From positions 1,178,001-1,242,000 of the forward strand of contig OY759675.1 of assembly GCA_963662515.1 (NCBI GenBank): a stretch of DNA of 64,000 nt, written 5' to 3'. The translations under genes were made by a program, and so were the position numbers. The notes under the pieces were generated by a model. It saw only the letters and a program-made list of their open reading frames with translations. It was not told where the DNA came from and did not search any database. The number at the start of each line of letters is the position of its first letter. Positions within the stretch are counted from its first letter, which is position 1. This DNA is from JAFGDI01 sp963662515 (GTDB taxonomy: Bacteria > Planctomycetota > Phycisphaerae > Sedimentisphaerales > SM23-30). Shown here in pieces: positions 52,396 to 60,744 of this stretch.

Positions 52396-54096
52396 ATGGA
52401 TATATTACAGCCAGTATATACCGAGACAGCCGAATGCCAGGATTGCTATAAGTGTTTGCGAGAATGTGCAGTAAAGGCAATATGCATACAGAACGGTCAT
52501 GCCAGGGTAATACCTGATGCCTGTCTTCAGTGCGGACATTGTATAACAATATGTCCGGTGAAGGCAAAGAAGGCTCGCAATGATATAGAACGAGTAAAGC
52601 TGCTGCTGAAGCTGAGAAAACAGATATTTGTTTCTCTGGCTCCCAGTTATGTTGCGGAATTTCCGGAATATAATGATAAGCAGATAATAGCGGGTTTGAA
52701 GGCCCTGGGCTTTGCCGGAGTATCTCAGACCGCACTGGGTGCCCAGGAAGTATCGTCAGCTGCAGCGGCCTGGGTGGCAGGTAAGCCCGGTATCCACATA
52801 TCTTCTGCCTGCCCGGTGATAACCGACCTGATACATAAGTATTACCCAGAGTTAAAAGCGAATATAACTGCTTTATATTCCCCTTTGCTTTCCCATAGTA
52901 AGCTGCTTCGACGGGAATATGGCGAAGAAATAGGCGTTGTATTTATAGGTCCCTGTGTGGCCAAGAAAAATGAGTCAGACAGGAATAAAGACCTGTTAGA
53001 AGTTGCCCTGACCTTTCAGCGGTTAAGGAAGTGGTGGCAGGAAGAAGGAATAAATCCTGCTGCCTTGTCATTGATAAGTGAAGATGAGTTTGTCCCTCAG
53101 AGGGCCCAGGAAGGTTCATTGTATCCGGTTGATGGTGGTATGATAGCGGGTATGAAGCCTCATTGTACTACCCATGATACTGAATACATGGCTATGTCAG
53201 GTCTCAAGGCAATAACCAAGGCATTAGATGGTCTGGTGGGCAGGGAATTTGACCACCCGGTATTTCTGGAATTGCTGGCTTGTGAAGGGGGCTGTGTAAA
53301 TGGTCCTGGCATGAGCAGGCAAGGTCAGACGATCAGTAAGCGTTGTAAAGTATTGGAAAATATCAGTTACGATGAGGGTCAGATACCTCGTAAGCCGACT
53401 TTGGACATAAGTTGTCACTGGGAATTATCTCCGATCCGCCCGCGTAGTTTCAGTGAAGAAGAAATACGCAAGGCATTGGAACAGGTAGGTAAGCGAACGG
53501 CTCAGGATGAGTTGAATTGCGGCGGTTGCGGCTATGATTCCTGCCGGGAGTTTGCCTGTGCCTTATTGGCCGGTCGAGCAGAAAAGACCATGTGTATGGG
53601 TTATATGCGTAAGCTGGCGGACAAGAAGGTATATGCTTTGATCAGTTCTATGCCCAGTGGTGTGGTGATGGTAGATAAGACTCTGACTATAGTAGAGAGT
53701 AATCGCCGTTTTGCCGAGTTGATAGGAGAAGAGGCATTGAATGTCTTTGATGCCTGTCCGGGTCTGGCCGGGGCTCGTCTGGCCAGGGTAATGCCTTTCC
53801 ATGATCTTTTCGGTATGGTTCTGGAGCGTGGGCTGGAGAAGTTTCAGAAGATAGTTCGTCATGGTGAGCGAATATTGGATCTCACTATATTTACGGTAGA
53901 GCCTAAATTGCTGGTAGGAGCGGTCATAAAAGATGTAACCGAGCCGGTTATTCAGAAAGAGCATATCGTAGCCAAGGCCCAGGAGGTTATTGACAAGAAC
54001 CTTGAAACAGTGCAGAAGATAGCTTTTCTGCTGGGTGAAAATGCTGCGGAATCAGAGGTTATTCTGGATTCAATAAAGAATATATTTAAGAAGTAG
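52396..54096 (+). CDS. sensory [FeFe]-hydrogenase-like protein with PAS domain (HydS/HsfB type)
   Basis: A 566-residue protein. Two [4Fe-4S] motifs (Cys14-17-20-24; Cys43-46-49-53) precede a hydrogenase large-subunit domain that keeps the four H-cluster cysteines: Cys139 (SSACP), Cys187 (GPCVAKKNE), Cys296 and Cys300 (ACEGGC). The proton-relay cysteine of catalytic enzymes (TSCCP) is Ala138, as expected for low-activity sensory forms. An additional Fe-S motif CGGCGYDSC (about 375-390) leads into a PAS domain (about 420-520). It probably senses H2 or redox state and passes the signal to the adjacent phosphatase. It lies between the ferredoxin and PP2C genes in one direction. Confidence 0.88.
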   Translation: MDILQPVYTETAECQDCYKCLRECAVKAICIQNGHARVIPDACLQCGHCITICPVKAKKARNDIERVKLLLKLRKQIFVSLAPSYVAEFPEYNDKQIIAGLKALGFAGVSQTALGAQEVSSAAAAWVAGKPGIHISSACPVITDLIHKYYPELKANITALYSPLLSHSKLLRREYGEEIGVVFIGPCVAKKNESDRNKDLLEVALTFQRLRKWWQEEGINPAALSLISEDEFVPQRAQEGSLYPVDGGMIAGMKPHCTTHDTEYMAMSGLKAITKALDGLVGREFDHPVFLELLACEGGCVNGPGMSRQGQTISKRCKVLENISYDEGQIPRKPTLDISCHWELSPIRPRSFSEEEIRKALEQVGKRTAQDELNCGGCGYDSCREFACALLAGRAEKTMCMGYMRKLADKKVYALISSMPSGVVMVDKTLTIVESNRRFAELIGEEALNVFDACPGLAGARLARVMPFHDLFGMVLERGLEKFQKIVRHGERILDLTIFTVEPKLLVGAVIKDVTEPVIQKEHIVAKAQEVIDKNLETVQKIAFLLGENAAESEVILDSIKNIFKK

Positions 54097-54144
54097 TACA
54101 GATAGAAAAGGACAGTAAGTAACCCGAACTGGTTACATAATAGT

Positions 54145-55341
54145 ATGGAATGGCTGACTGAAAATAAGAAACCCTTTATTGAGGTAGATTACTATCAGAA
54201 TTGCAAGCATGGTAATCGCATAGCAGGTGATGTATTTATCTCAAATCGCAATCCGGCAGATAATCACATTGTCTGTGTGTTAGCCGATGGTCTGGGCAGT
54301 GGGGTAAAAGCAGGTGTGCTGGCTACTCTTACTGCTACGATGGCGATGAAGTTTGTCAGCAGCAATATGGATATTAAGCAGGCGGCAGAGATAATAACCT
54401 CTACTTTGCCGGTGTGCAGTGTAAGGAAGATCGGATATTCGACCTTTACCATAGCAGATATAAGGCCAGATGGTACGGTCAATATGGTTGAATATGACAA
54501 TCCGAACTATGTTCTGGTACGAGATGGCCGGATAATAGAGCCGGAAAAGACCGAGATAAAATTTGACAGTAAGAAAGAATTACCCAGTAAGCTGTACTAC
54601 AGCAGTTTTCGGCCTAAAGAGCATGAGCAGCTGGTAATGGTAAGTGATGGAGTTACCCAGGCGGGTATGGGCCAGTACGAGACGCCATTGGGATGGGGTG
54701 ATGGCGGATTCAGGGAATATGTACTGGATCAGTGCAGGGCCAATGAGATCAATGCCCGCGACCTTAGCCGGGTGATAGTGAATCGAGCCTTACAATATGA
54801 CTATAGTCATGCCCACGATGATGCGACCTGTGCGGTTGTGAATTTCCGCAAGCCTCGTAAGACGCTGGTATTGACAGGTCCTCCATTCAATGAGGGGCTG
54901 GATAAGCAGTTGATCGAGATGCTGAATAAGTTTAAGGGACGCAAAGTGATTTGCGGCGGAACGACAGCTAATATTATAGCCCGTGAACTAAATCGGGAGA
55001 TAGAAGTCGATCTGAGTATGATGAGCGATGATGTGCCACCGGCCTCTCGCATAAAAGGAATAGACCTGGTAACAGAAGGCACGATAACATTAAATAAGAC
55101 TTTGAGGCTGTTAGAGCAGGATTATTTTATAGAGAGTCGTAAGCCCGACCCGGCAGAGACTCTGGCCAGGTTTTTGATAGATAGTGACATAATAGAGTTT
55201 GTAGTAGGAACAAGAATAAATAATGCCCACCAGAACCCCAATTTACCAGTTGAGCTGGATATAAGGCGAAATCTGATCAGGCAGCTGGTGAAGGTGTTAA
55301 ATAGTAAGTATTTGAAACAGGCAGTGTATAAGTTGATATAG
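54145..55341 (+). CDS. SpoIIE/PP2C-family serine phosphatase
   Basis: A 398-residue cytoplasmic phosphatase. Residues about 10-235 form the SpoIIE-type PP2C core with metal-binding CVLADGLGSGVKAG and VMVSDGVTQAGM. The remaining ~150 residues (LVLTGPPFNEGLDK to the end) form a domain that I do not recognise by name, seen on phosphatases accompanying hydrogenase operons. It lies 48 bp after the PAS-hydrogenase gene, so it probably is the output of that sensor. No anti-sigma factor, STAS protein or Ser/Thr kinase is present nearby, so the target phosphoprotein is unknown. Confidence 0.85.
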   Translation: MEWLTENKKPFIEVDYYQNCKHGNRIAGDVFISNRNPADNHIVCVLADGLGSGVKAGVLATLTATMAMKFVSSNMDIKQAAEIITSTLPVCSVRKIGYSTFTIADIRPDGTVNMVEYDNPNYVLVRDGRIIEPEKTEIKFDSKKELPSKLYYSSFRPKEHEQLVMVSDGVTQAGMGQYETPLGWGDGGFREYVLDQCRANEINARDLSRVIVNRALQYDYSHAHDDATCAVVNFRKPRKTLVLTGPPFNEGLDKQLIEMLNKFKGRKVICGGTTANIIARELNREIEVDLSMMSDDVPPASRIKGIDLVTEGTITLNKTLRLLEQDYFIESRKPDPAETLARFLIDSDIIEFVVGTRINNAHQNPNLPVELDIRRNLIRQLVKVLNSKYLKQAVYKLI

Positions 55342-55473
55342 TAGAGACGATAACAGAGTCTCGTAATTATATACTGAAACATGCTAATATGCAGGTATAG
55401 AAGCGAAAAAAAGACATGAATATTGAGATGTAATAAAGCGTCTCTACAGTTATTATTTTCAGGAGTAGTAGAT

Positions 55474-55995
55474 ATGTCAGAATGTAAATGTAATTGCAAA
55501 TGTAACGGCGAAAACGAACAGCTTCGCAAGTACGACAATGTCTGCAAGATCATTGAGGCTAATGACCGGAATCCATCCAGGCTTATCCCGATCTTACAGC
55601 AGATCCAGCATCAGTATGGGTATTTACCCCAGGAGGTTTTGGCTTATGTGGCTACTTCTCTGGATGTGCCGCCAGCCAGAGTTTATGGCGTAGCGAGTTT
55701 TTACGGCCATTTTGCCCTGGAGCCGAAGGGCAAATATATAATCCGTCTTTGTGATGGTACTGCCTGCCATGTAAAGGGTACAGAGTATTTACTGGAGGCC
55801 TTGCGTAAACGCCTGAATCTGGCTGCGGGCAAGACAACGACAGCGGATATGATGTTTACCGTTGAGACTGTATCGTGTTTGGGGGCATGTGGTCTGGCGC
55901 CGGTATTAACAATAAATGATAAGGTCTATGGATTGCAGACACCGGAAAAGACAGTAGCTCTGGTAGAAGAGATCCTGGCTAAAGAAGGAAAGTAA
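55474..55995 (+). CDS. hydC: [FeFe] hydrogenase NuoE-like subunit (HydC-type)
   Basis: A 173-residue [2Fe-2S] subunit of the trimeric NAD-linked hydrogenase. ATG 55474 (AGGAG upstream) is preferred over an in-frame TTG at 55423. The ligands are Cys93, Cys98, Cys135 and Cys139 (LCDGTACHVKG; SCLGACGLAP), and the helical NuoE cap includes LQQIQHQYGYLPQEV. The extreme N-terminus is cysteine-rich (MSECKCNCKC), which is unusual. It should pass electrons between HydB and HydA. hydB and hydA follow in order. Confidence 0.92.
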   Translation: MSECKCNCKCNGENEQLRKYDNVCKIIEANDRNPSRLIPILQQIQHQYGYLPQEVLAYVATSLDVPPARVYGVASFYGHFALEPKGKYIIRLCDGTACHVKGTEYLLEALRKRLNLAAGKTTTADMMFTVETVSCLGACGLAPVLTINDKVYGLQTPEKTVALVEEILAKEGK

Positions 55996-56111
55996 CCGTT
56001 AAATAAAATAAGCAGTATAACAGAGCCGTTGGGAATTATTAACCCTGTTCTGTAATGCTCAAGACAAGGATATTTGTCTGTGTTAGAATAAACTCGTGGA
56101 GTAGTAATAAA

Positions 56112-58013
56112 ATGATAAAATCAATAGAAGATCTGAAAAAAGCGGGCAAGGACTATTTAGATGTTGCCGAGAAAGTCGGTAAGCGAATAGTTGTTTGTGC
56201 CGGTACTGGCTGTGTGGCCAACGGTTCATTGGAAGTGCGTGATGCATTGGTAAAGAGTCTTAAAGAGAAAAATCTCAATGTGATGGTAGAGTTCACTCCC
56301 TGTGAAGAAGGTACAGTTCATGTATCTGGTAGCGGCTGCCAGGGTTTTTGTCAGGTAGGTCCGCTGGTAACAGTGTATCCTGAAGGCTTTTTCTATACTC
56401 ATGTCAAGGCTGCTGATGCTGCCGAGATAGTAGAGACAACTGTAATCAATGGCAAACCGGTAGAGAGACTGCTTTATGTAGATCCGGTAACTAAGGATAA
56501 GAAACAGACTACTAAAGATATTCAATTCTATGCCCGTCAGAGTCGTATGATTTTGGGCGAATGCGGTCAGATCGATCCTGAAGATCTGGGCGAATATCTG
56601 GCGATCGGCGGCTATCAGGCAGCGTGTAAGGCCTATACCAGCATGACTTCTAAGGAGGTCTGCGATGAGATCCAGAAATCTGGTCTGAGGGGTCGTGGAG
56701 GCGGTGGTTTCTTAACCGGTCTGAAATGGAATCTGACCCTGGTAGAAAAGAACGAGAAGAAGTATGTTATCTGTAATGGTGATGAAGGTGACCCAGGTGC
56801 CTTTATGGACCGTTCTCTGATGGAAGGTAACCCTCATTGCGTGCTGGAAGGCTGTATGATCGCTGCGTGCGGCATAGAGGCAGATGAGATATTTATCTAT
56901 GTTCGTGCAGAGTACCCGCTGGCTGTTGCCCGTATGCGTAAAGCTGCACTGGCCGCAGAAAAGGCTGGCATATTCGGCAAAGATATTTTCGGTACCGGCA
57001 AGAGTATGAAATGTACAGTAATGGAAGGTGCCGGTGCTTTTGTCTGCGGCGAAGAAACCGCTCTCATAGCATCGATCGAAGGACAGCGTGGTATGCCTCG
57101 TCCCAAGCCGCCATTCCCGGCACAGAAGGGTCTGTGGGGTAAGCCGACAGTAATTAATAATGTTGAGACCCTTGCAACAGTTCCATATATAATTAACAAT
57201 GGTGCAGATGCCTTCCGCAGTGTTGGTACAGAGAAATCGCCAGGCACTAAGACATTTGCTCTTACTGGTCATATTGCTAACTCTGGTCTTATCGAGGTGC
57301 CATTTGGTACCAAGCTGCGTGAGATCGTATTTGCGATCGGCGGCGGCGTAACTGATGCAACTGGTAAGATCATGGAAGATGGGTTTAAGGCTGTGCAGGT
57401 GGGCGGTCCCTCTGGCGGCTGTCTGACTAAAGACCATCTTGATCTGTCGCTTGACTTTGATTCATTACAGAGCATTGGGGCTATGGTAGGTTCTGGTGGT
57501 CTGGTAGTAATGAATAAGAATACCTGTATGATCAAAATAGCACACTTCTTTATGCAGTTTGCTCAGAATGAATCCTGCGGTAAGTGTGTACCATGTCGTG
57601 AGGGTACTAAGCAGATGCTTATGCTGCTGGAAGATATCATTGAAGGCAGGGCTGATGAGTCAACCCTGGTCAAACTTGAGAGTCTGGCTCGTGCTGTTAA
57701 GTTCGGCTCGCTTTGCGGTCTGGGCAAAACAGCTCCGAATCCGGTATTGACAACCTTAGAGCACTTCAAAGATGAGTATCTGGCTCATATCCACGAGAAG
57801 CGTTGTCCGGCAGGTCAGTGTAAGGCTCTGGCTAAGCCAGAAATTTTAGCTGATAAGTGCAAAGGCTGCTCTGCCTGTGCCAGAAAATGTCCGGTAGGTG
57901 CAATAACCGGCGAGATCAAGAAACCATATTATCTTGATCCGGAAAAGTGTATCAAGTGTGGAACTTGTGCACAGGTATGTAAGTTCGATGCAATAGTAGG
58001 TGTAGGGGCTTAA
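56112..58013 (+). CDS. hydB: [FeFe] hydrogenase NADH-binding flavoprotein subunit (HydB, NuoF-like)
   Basis: A 633-residue FMN/NAD(H)/Fe-S subunit, the proposed site of electron bifurcation in HydABC. ATG 56112 is chosen (GGAG 10 bp upstream) over an in-frame TTG at 56055. Domains: thioredoxin-like [2Fe-2S] (about 25-115), FMN/NADH module (LRGRGGGGFLTGLKWN, CNGDEGDPGAFMDR, GAGAFVCGEETALI), SLBB, [4Fe-4S] SCGKCVPCREGT, and a C-terminal two-cluster ferredoxin (CKGCSACARKCPVG; CIKCGTCAQVCKF). Its architecture is the same as the orphan gene at 26036, indicating a duplication. Confidence 0.95.
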   Translation: MIKSIEDLKKAGKDYLDVAEKVGKRIVVCAGTGCVANGSLEVRDALVKSLKEKNLNVMVEFTPCEEGTVHVSGSGCQGFCQVGPLVTVYPEGFFYTHVKAADAAEIVETTVINGKPVERLLYVDPVTKDKKQTTKDIQFYARQSRMILGECGQIDPEDLGEYLAIGGYQAACKAYTSMTSKEVCDEIQKSGLRGRGGGGFLTGLKWNLTLVEKNEKKYVICNGDEGDPGAFMDRSLMEGNPHCVLEGCMIAACGIEADEIFIYVRAEYPLAVARMRKAALAAEKAGIFGKDIFGTGKSMKCTVMEGAGAFVCGEETALIASIEGQRGMPRPKPPFPAQKGLWGKPTVINNVETLATVPYIINNGADAFRSVGTEKSPGTKTFALTGHIANSGLIEVPFGTKLREIVFAIGGGVTDATGKIMEDGFKAVQVGGPSGGCLTKDHLDLSLDFDSLQSIGAMVGSGGLVVMNKNTCMIKIAHFFMQFAQNESCGKCVPCREGTKQMLMLLEDIIEGRADESTLVKLESLARAVKFGSLCGLGKTAPNPVLTTLEHFKDEYLAHIHEKRCPAGQCKALAKPEILADKCKGCSACARKCPVGAITGEIKKPYYLDPEKCIKCGTCAQVCKFDAIVGVGA

Positions 58014-58048
58014 TTGCCATGCTGCCTTAATATATAAAGGAATTAAAT

Positions 58049-60052
58049 ATGAATAAAGAATATATAACCCTAAATGGTAAACAAGTAGCAATAGATGGCG
58101 AGCCTAATCTTCTGGAACTTATCCGTAAGAATAATGTTGAACTGCCGACTTTTTGCTATCATTCAGAATTAAGCGTTTACGGTGCATGCCGCCTTTGTAT
58201 AGTAGAGATCGAAGGTATGGGTGTACAGGCTTCCTGTTCTATTAAGCCTCGTGCCAATATGAAGGTTAAGACCCATACCGGCCAGTTGCGTGAAATGCGT
58301 AAGATATTCATGGAACTGCTGCTGGCGAATAATCATGATGACTGTACTACCTGTGCCAAGAATACTCACTGTCGTTTACAGGAGCTGGCCAGTAAGCTGG
58401 GCGTTGATGATGTTCGCTTCAAACGCAGCCAGACACATTACCCGGTTGATAACAGTAACCCGTCACTGGTGCGTGACCCTGATAAGTGTATTCTTTGCGG
58501 CGACTGTGTAAGAGCGTGTAATGAGCTGCAGGGTATTGGTGCTATTGACTTTGCTTTTCGTGGTGCCAAGACTATCGTACAGCCGGCTTTTGGTAAGAAT
58601 CTGGATAAGGTCGAGTGCGTATATTGCGGCCTGTGTGCCAATGTGTGTCCTACCGGTGCCATTACTGTCAAGAGTGATGTTAACCGTGTGTGGATAGCAC
58701 TGAACGACCCGAAGAAGAAAGTTATCGCCCAGATCGCTCCGGCGGTACGCGTAGCTATTGGCGAAATGTTCAATATCCCGTCTGGTGAAGTAACTACCGG
58801 TAAGATAGTTGCAGCCATGAATATGCTGGGTTTTGATAAGGTATTTGATACCTCATTCGCTGCTGATATGACTGTTCTGGAAGAAGCTAACGAGTTCCTG
58901 GAGCGTAAGGCTCGCGGTGAGAATCTGCCGATCATGACTTCATGCTGCCCGGCATGGGTTAAGTATGCAGAGCAGTATTACCCAGACCTGCTCAATCATC
59001 TGTCAAGCTGTAAGAGCCCACAGCAGATGTTTGGTGCGGTTTCTCGTGAAGTATTACCAGCTCAGCTTGGTGTTGAGAATAAGGATATCTTTACTGTTTC
59101 TATTATGCCTTGTACGGCTAAGAAGTTCGAGGCTGGCCGTCCTGAATTCAGCCATGATGGCATTGCTGATGTTGATGCTGTATTGACTACAAAGGAACTA
59201 GGCAAGATGATCCGTGAGGCTGGTATTGATTTTGCCGCAATTGAGCCGGAAGCTCTGGATATGCCGCTTGGCTTTAAGACTGGTGCCGGAGTTATATTTG
59301 GCGTAACTGGCGGTGTGAGCGAGGCAGTACTTCGTTATGCCGCTGAAAAAGTGACTGGCAAGGTACTTGATAATTGCGATTTCCATGAGGTTCGCGGTCC
59401 TGAAAATACCAAGGTTACAGAGATCACTGTTGGCGATGTCAAGCTTAAACTCTGTGTTGTGCATGGTCTGTCAAATGCCAAGAAGGTTGCAGAACAGATC
59501 CGTCAGGGAACTTGCGATTATGATATAGTTGAAGTTATGAGCTGTCCGGGTGGTTGCGTTTCAGGTGCCGGTCAGCCAGAAGGCTGGACGACTGAAGTGA
59601 CCGCTAAGAGAACCGCCGGTATTTATCGTTGTGATAAGCAGCTTCAGTTGCATAAGTCGCAGGATAACCCGTTCCTGACTAAATGCTATGAAGATATCTT
59701 CGATGGTCAGGTCGGCGGTCATAAGGCTCATCATGCACTGCACACTGAATACAGCAGCCGCAAACGCATGAGCGATATGGACCTGTCTGTAACTGACAGT
59801 GATTCAAACGCTAAGGCCAAGGTATTAGTCTGTGTAGGCACAAGCTGTTATCTTAAAGGCTCACAGAAGCTCATGCACGAGATCCTCGATGCGATTCAGG
59901 CCCAGGGTCTGACCGATGTTGAGGTAAAGGGCACATTCTGCTTTGAAAAGTGCGAAGATGGTCCTAATGTGCGTGTCAACAATACTGTTATCAGTGGTGC
60001 AACCCTTGATAAGGTAATGGCCGAACTCAAGAGCCAGTTGGCAACAGCTTAA
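58049..60052 (+). CDS. hydA: [FeFe] hydrogenase catalytic subunit (HydA, NAD-linked type)
   Basis: A 667-residue catalytic subunit that makes or oxidises H2 at the H-cluster. Order: plant-type [2Fe-2S] (Cys36, 47, 50, 63), His-ligated [4Fe-4S] motif, 2x[4Fe-4S] ferredoxin (about 146-205), then the H domain with L1 TSCCPAW (Cys299/300), L2 MPCTAKK (Cys355) and L3 MSCPGGCVSG (Cys499/503). These are the same residue numbers as in Clostridium pasteurianum CpI. A C-terminal thioredoxin-like [2Fe-2S] domain (CVGTSCYLKGSQ...CFEKCEDGPN) is appended. Maturases HydEFG are not in this window. A terminator follows at 60155. Confidence 0.97.
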   Translation: MNKEYITLNGKQVAIDGEPNLLELIRKNNVELPTFCYHSELSVYGACRLCIVEIEGMGVQASCSIKPRANMKVKTHTGQLREMRKIFMELLLANNHDDCTTCAKNTHCRLQELASKLGVDDVRFKRSQTHYPVDNSNPSLVRDPDKCILCGDCVRACNELQGIGAIDFAFRGAKTIVQPAFGKNLDKVECVYCGLCANVCPTGAITVKSDVNRVWIALNDPKKKVIAQIAPAVRVAIGEMFNIPSGEVTTGKIVAAMNMLGFDKVFDTSFAADMTVLEEANEFLERKARGENLPIMTSCCPAWVKYAEQYYPDLLNHLSSCKSPQQMFGAVSREVLPAQLGVENKDIFTVSIMPCTAKKFEAGRPEFSHDGIADVDAVLTTKELGKMIREAGIDFAAIEPEALDMPLGFKTGAGVIFGVTGGVSEAVLRYAAEKVTGKVLDNCDFHEVRGPENTKVTEITVGDVKLKLCVVHGLSNAKKVAEQIRQGTCDYDIVEVMSCPGGCVSGAGQPEGWTTEVTAKRTAGIYRCDKQLQLHKSQDNPFLTKCYEDIFDGQVGGHKAHHALHTEYSSRKRMSDMDLSVTDSDSNAKAKVLVCVGTSCYLKGSQKLMHEILDAIQAQGLTDVEVKGTFCFEKCEDGPNVRVNNTVISGATLDKVMAELKSQLATA

Positions 60053-60083
60053 GTAATCTCTTGCGGTTACTGACAATTGAATA

Positions 60084-60120
60084 TTTCCCGGTGAGATTCT
60101 GACCTTTCATAGCCGGGAAA
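60084..60120. repeat. hairpin after hydA
   Basis: TTTCCCGG/CCGGGAAA, 8 bp perfect with a 21-nt loop and no T run. It is probably a 3'-end stabilising stem before the true terminator. Confidence 0.5.
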
Positions 60121-60154
60121 ACTGAGTAGTCTTTGCGGGCTATTCTAACATAAG

Positions 60155-60213
60155 CACCGGTATGGTTTAACCGATTCCCCCCCGATACGGAACCATGCCG
60201 GTGTTATTTTTTT
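60155..60213 (+). terminator. hyd operon terminator
   Basis: CACCGGTATGGTT pairs with AACCATGCCGGTG (one G-T) across a 23-nt loop, followed by TTATTTTTTTTT. Confidence 0.8.
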
Positions 60214-60376
60214 TTACCTAAAATTTATGTCTAATGTTTGCTTCAAGGAGTTTTTTGCCTGGCATTAAGGGTGTAATTGTAGTCGATATGCATTAGGTTT
60301 ATCTGTCATTTTAATTGCTATTTATCTGGCTTTTGGTTAATATGTCGCCTTACAATTGAATATATACCAGATGAGG

Positions 60377-60603
60377 TACAGGAGAGAGAGTCGCAAGGGC
60401 CGCCGAAGGGGCAAACAGTTAGCAGAGATTGTAATCTCTCAGGCAAAAGGATCCTGTATTGATGGTACTCTGGAGATTCCGGCTAAGGGAGAGGCGGAAA
60501 CCGAAGGATGACTGAGAAAGAGTATAAGTGTTTTGATCTTAACAGGTTAGGCAGGATTACATTGACTATCAGGCATAATATCTCAGGTACAAAGGACAGA
60601 GGC
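60377..60603 (+). promoter_or_regulatory. tandem glycine riboswitch upstream of gcvT
   Basis: Aptamer 1 (60377-60458) is closed by TACAGGA/TCCTGTA and has the conserved GGAGAGAG, GCCGAAGGGGCAAAC and ATCTCTCAGGCAAAAGGA. Aptamer 2 (60468-60601) begins CTCTGGAGA, has CCGAAGGATGACTGAG and ends CTCAGGTACAAAGGACAGAG, closed by CTCTG/CAGAG. The order and linker match the classic cooperative gcvT glycine switch. It should raise gcv expression when glycine is abundant. Confidence 0.95.
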
Positions 60604-60653
60604 GTAAACCGCCGGGATGGTTGAAAAAATCCCGGCGGTTTACGCCTTTTTTT
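60601..60653 (+). terminator. riboswitch expression platform: 18-bp terminator
   Basis: GGCGTAAACCGCCGGGAT pairs perfectly with ATCCCGGCGGTTTACGCC and is followed by seven T residues. It abuts the aptamer-2 closing stem and lies 92 bp before gcvT, as expected for transcriptional control. Confidence 0.92.
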
Positions 60654-60744
60654 CGTAGAGACGCATTAATATGCTTGTCCTTATACCAACAGAAAACCGA
60701 CTTAAATATAACGAGACGCAAAATTGCGTTCCTGTGAGAGAAAA

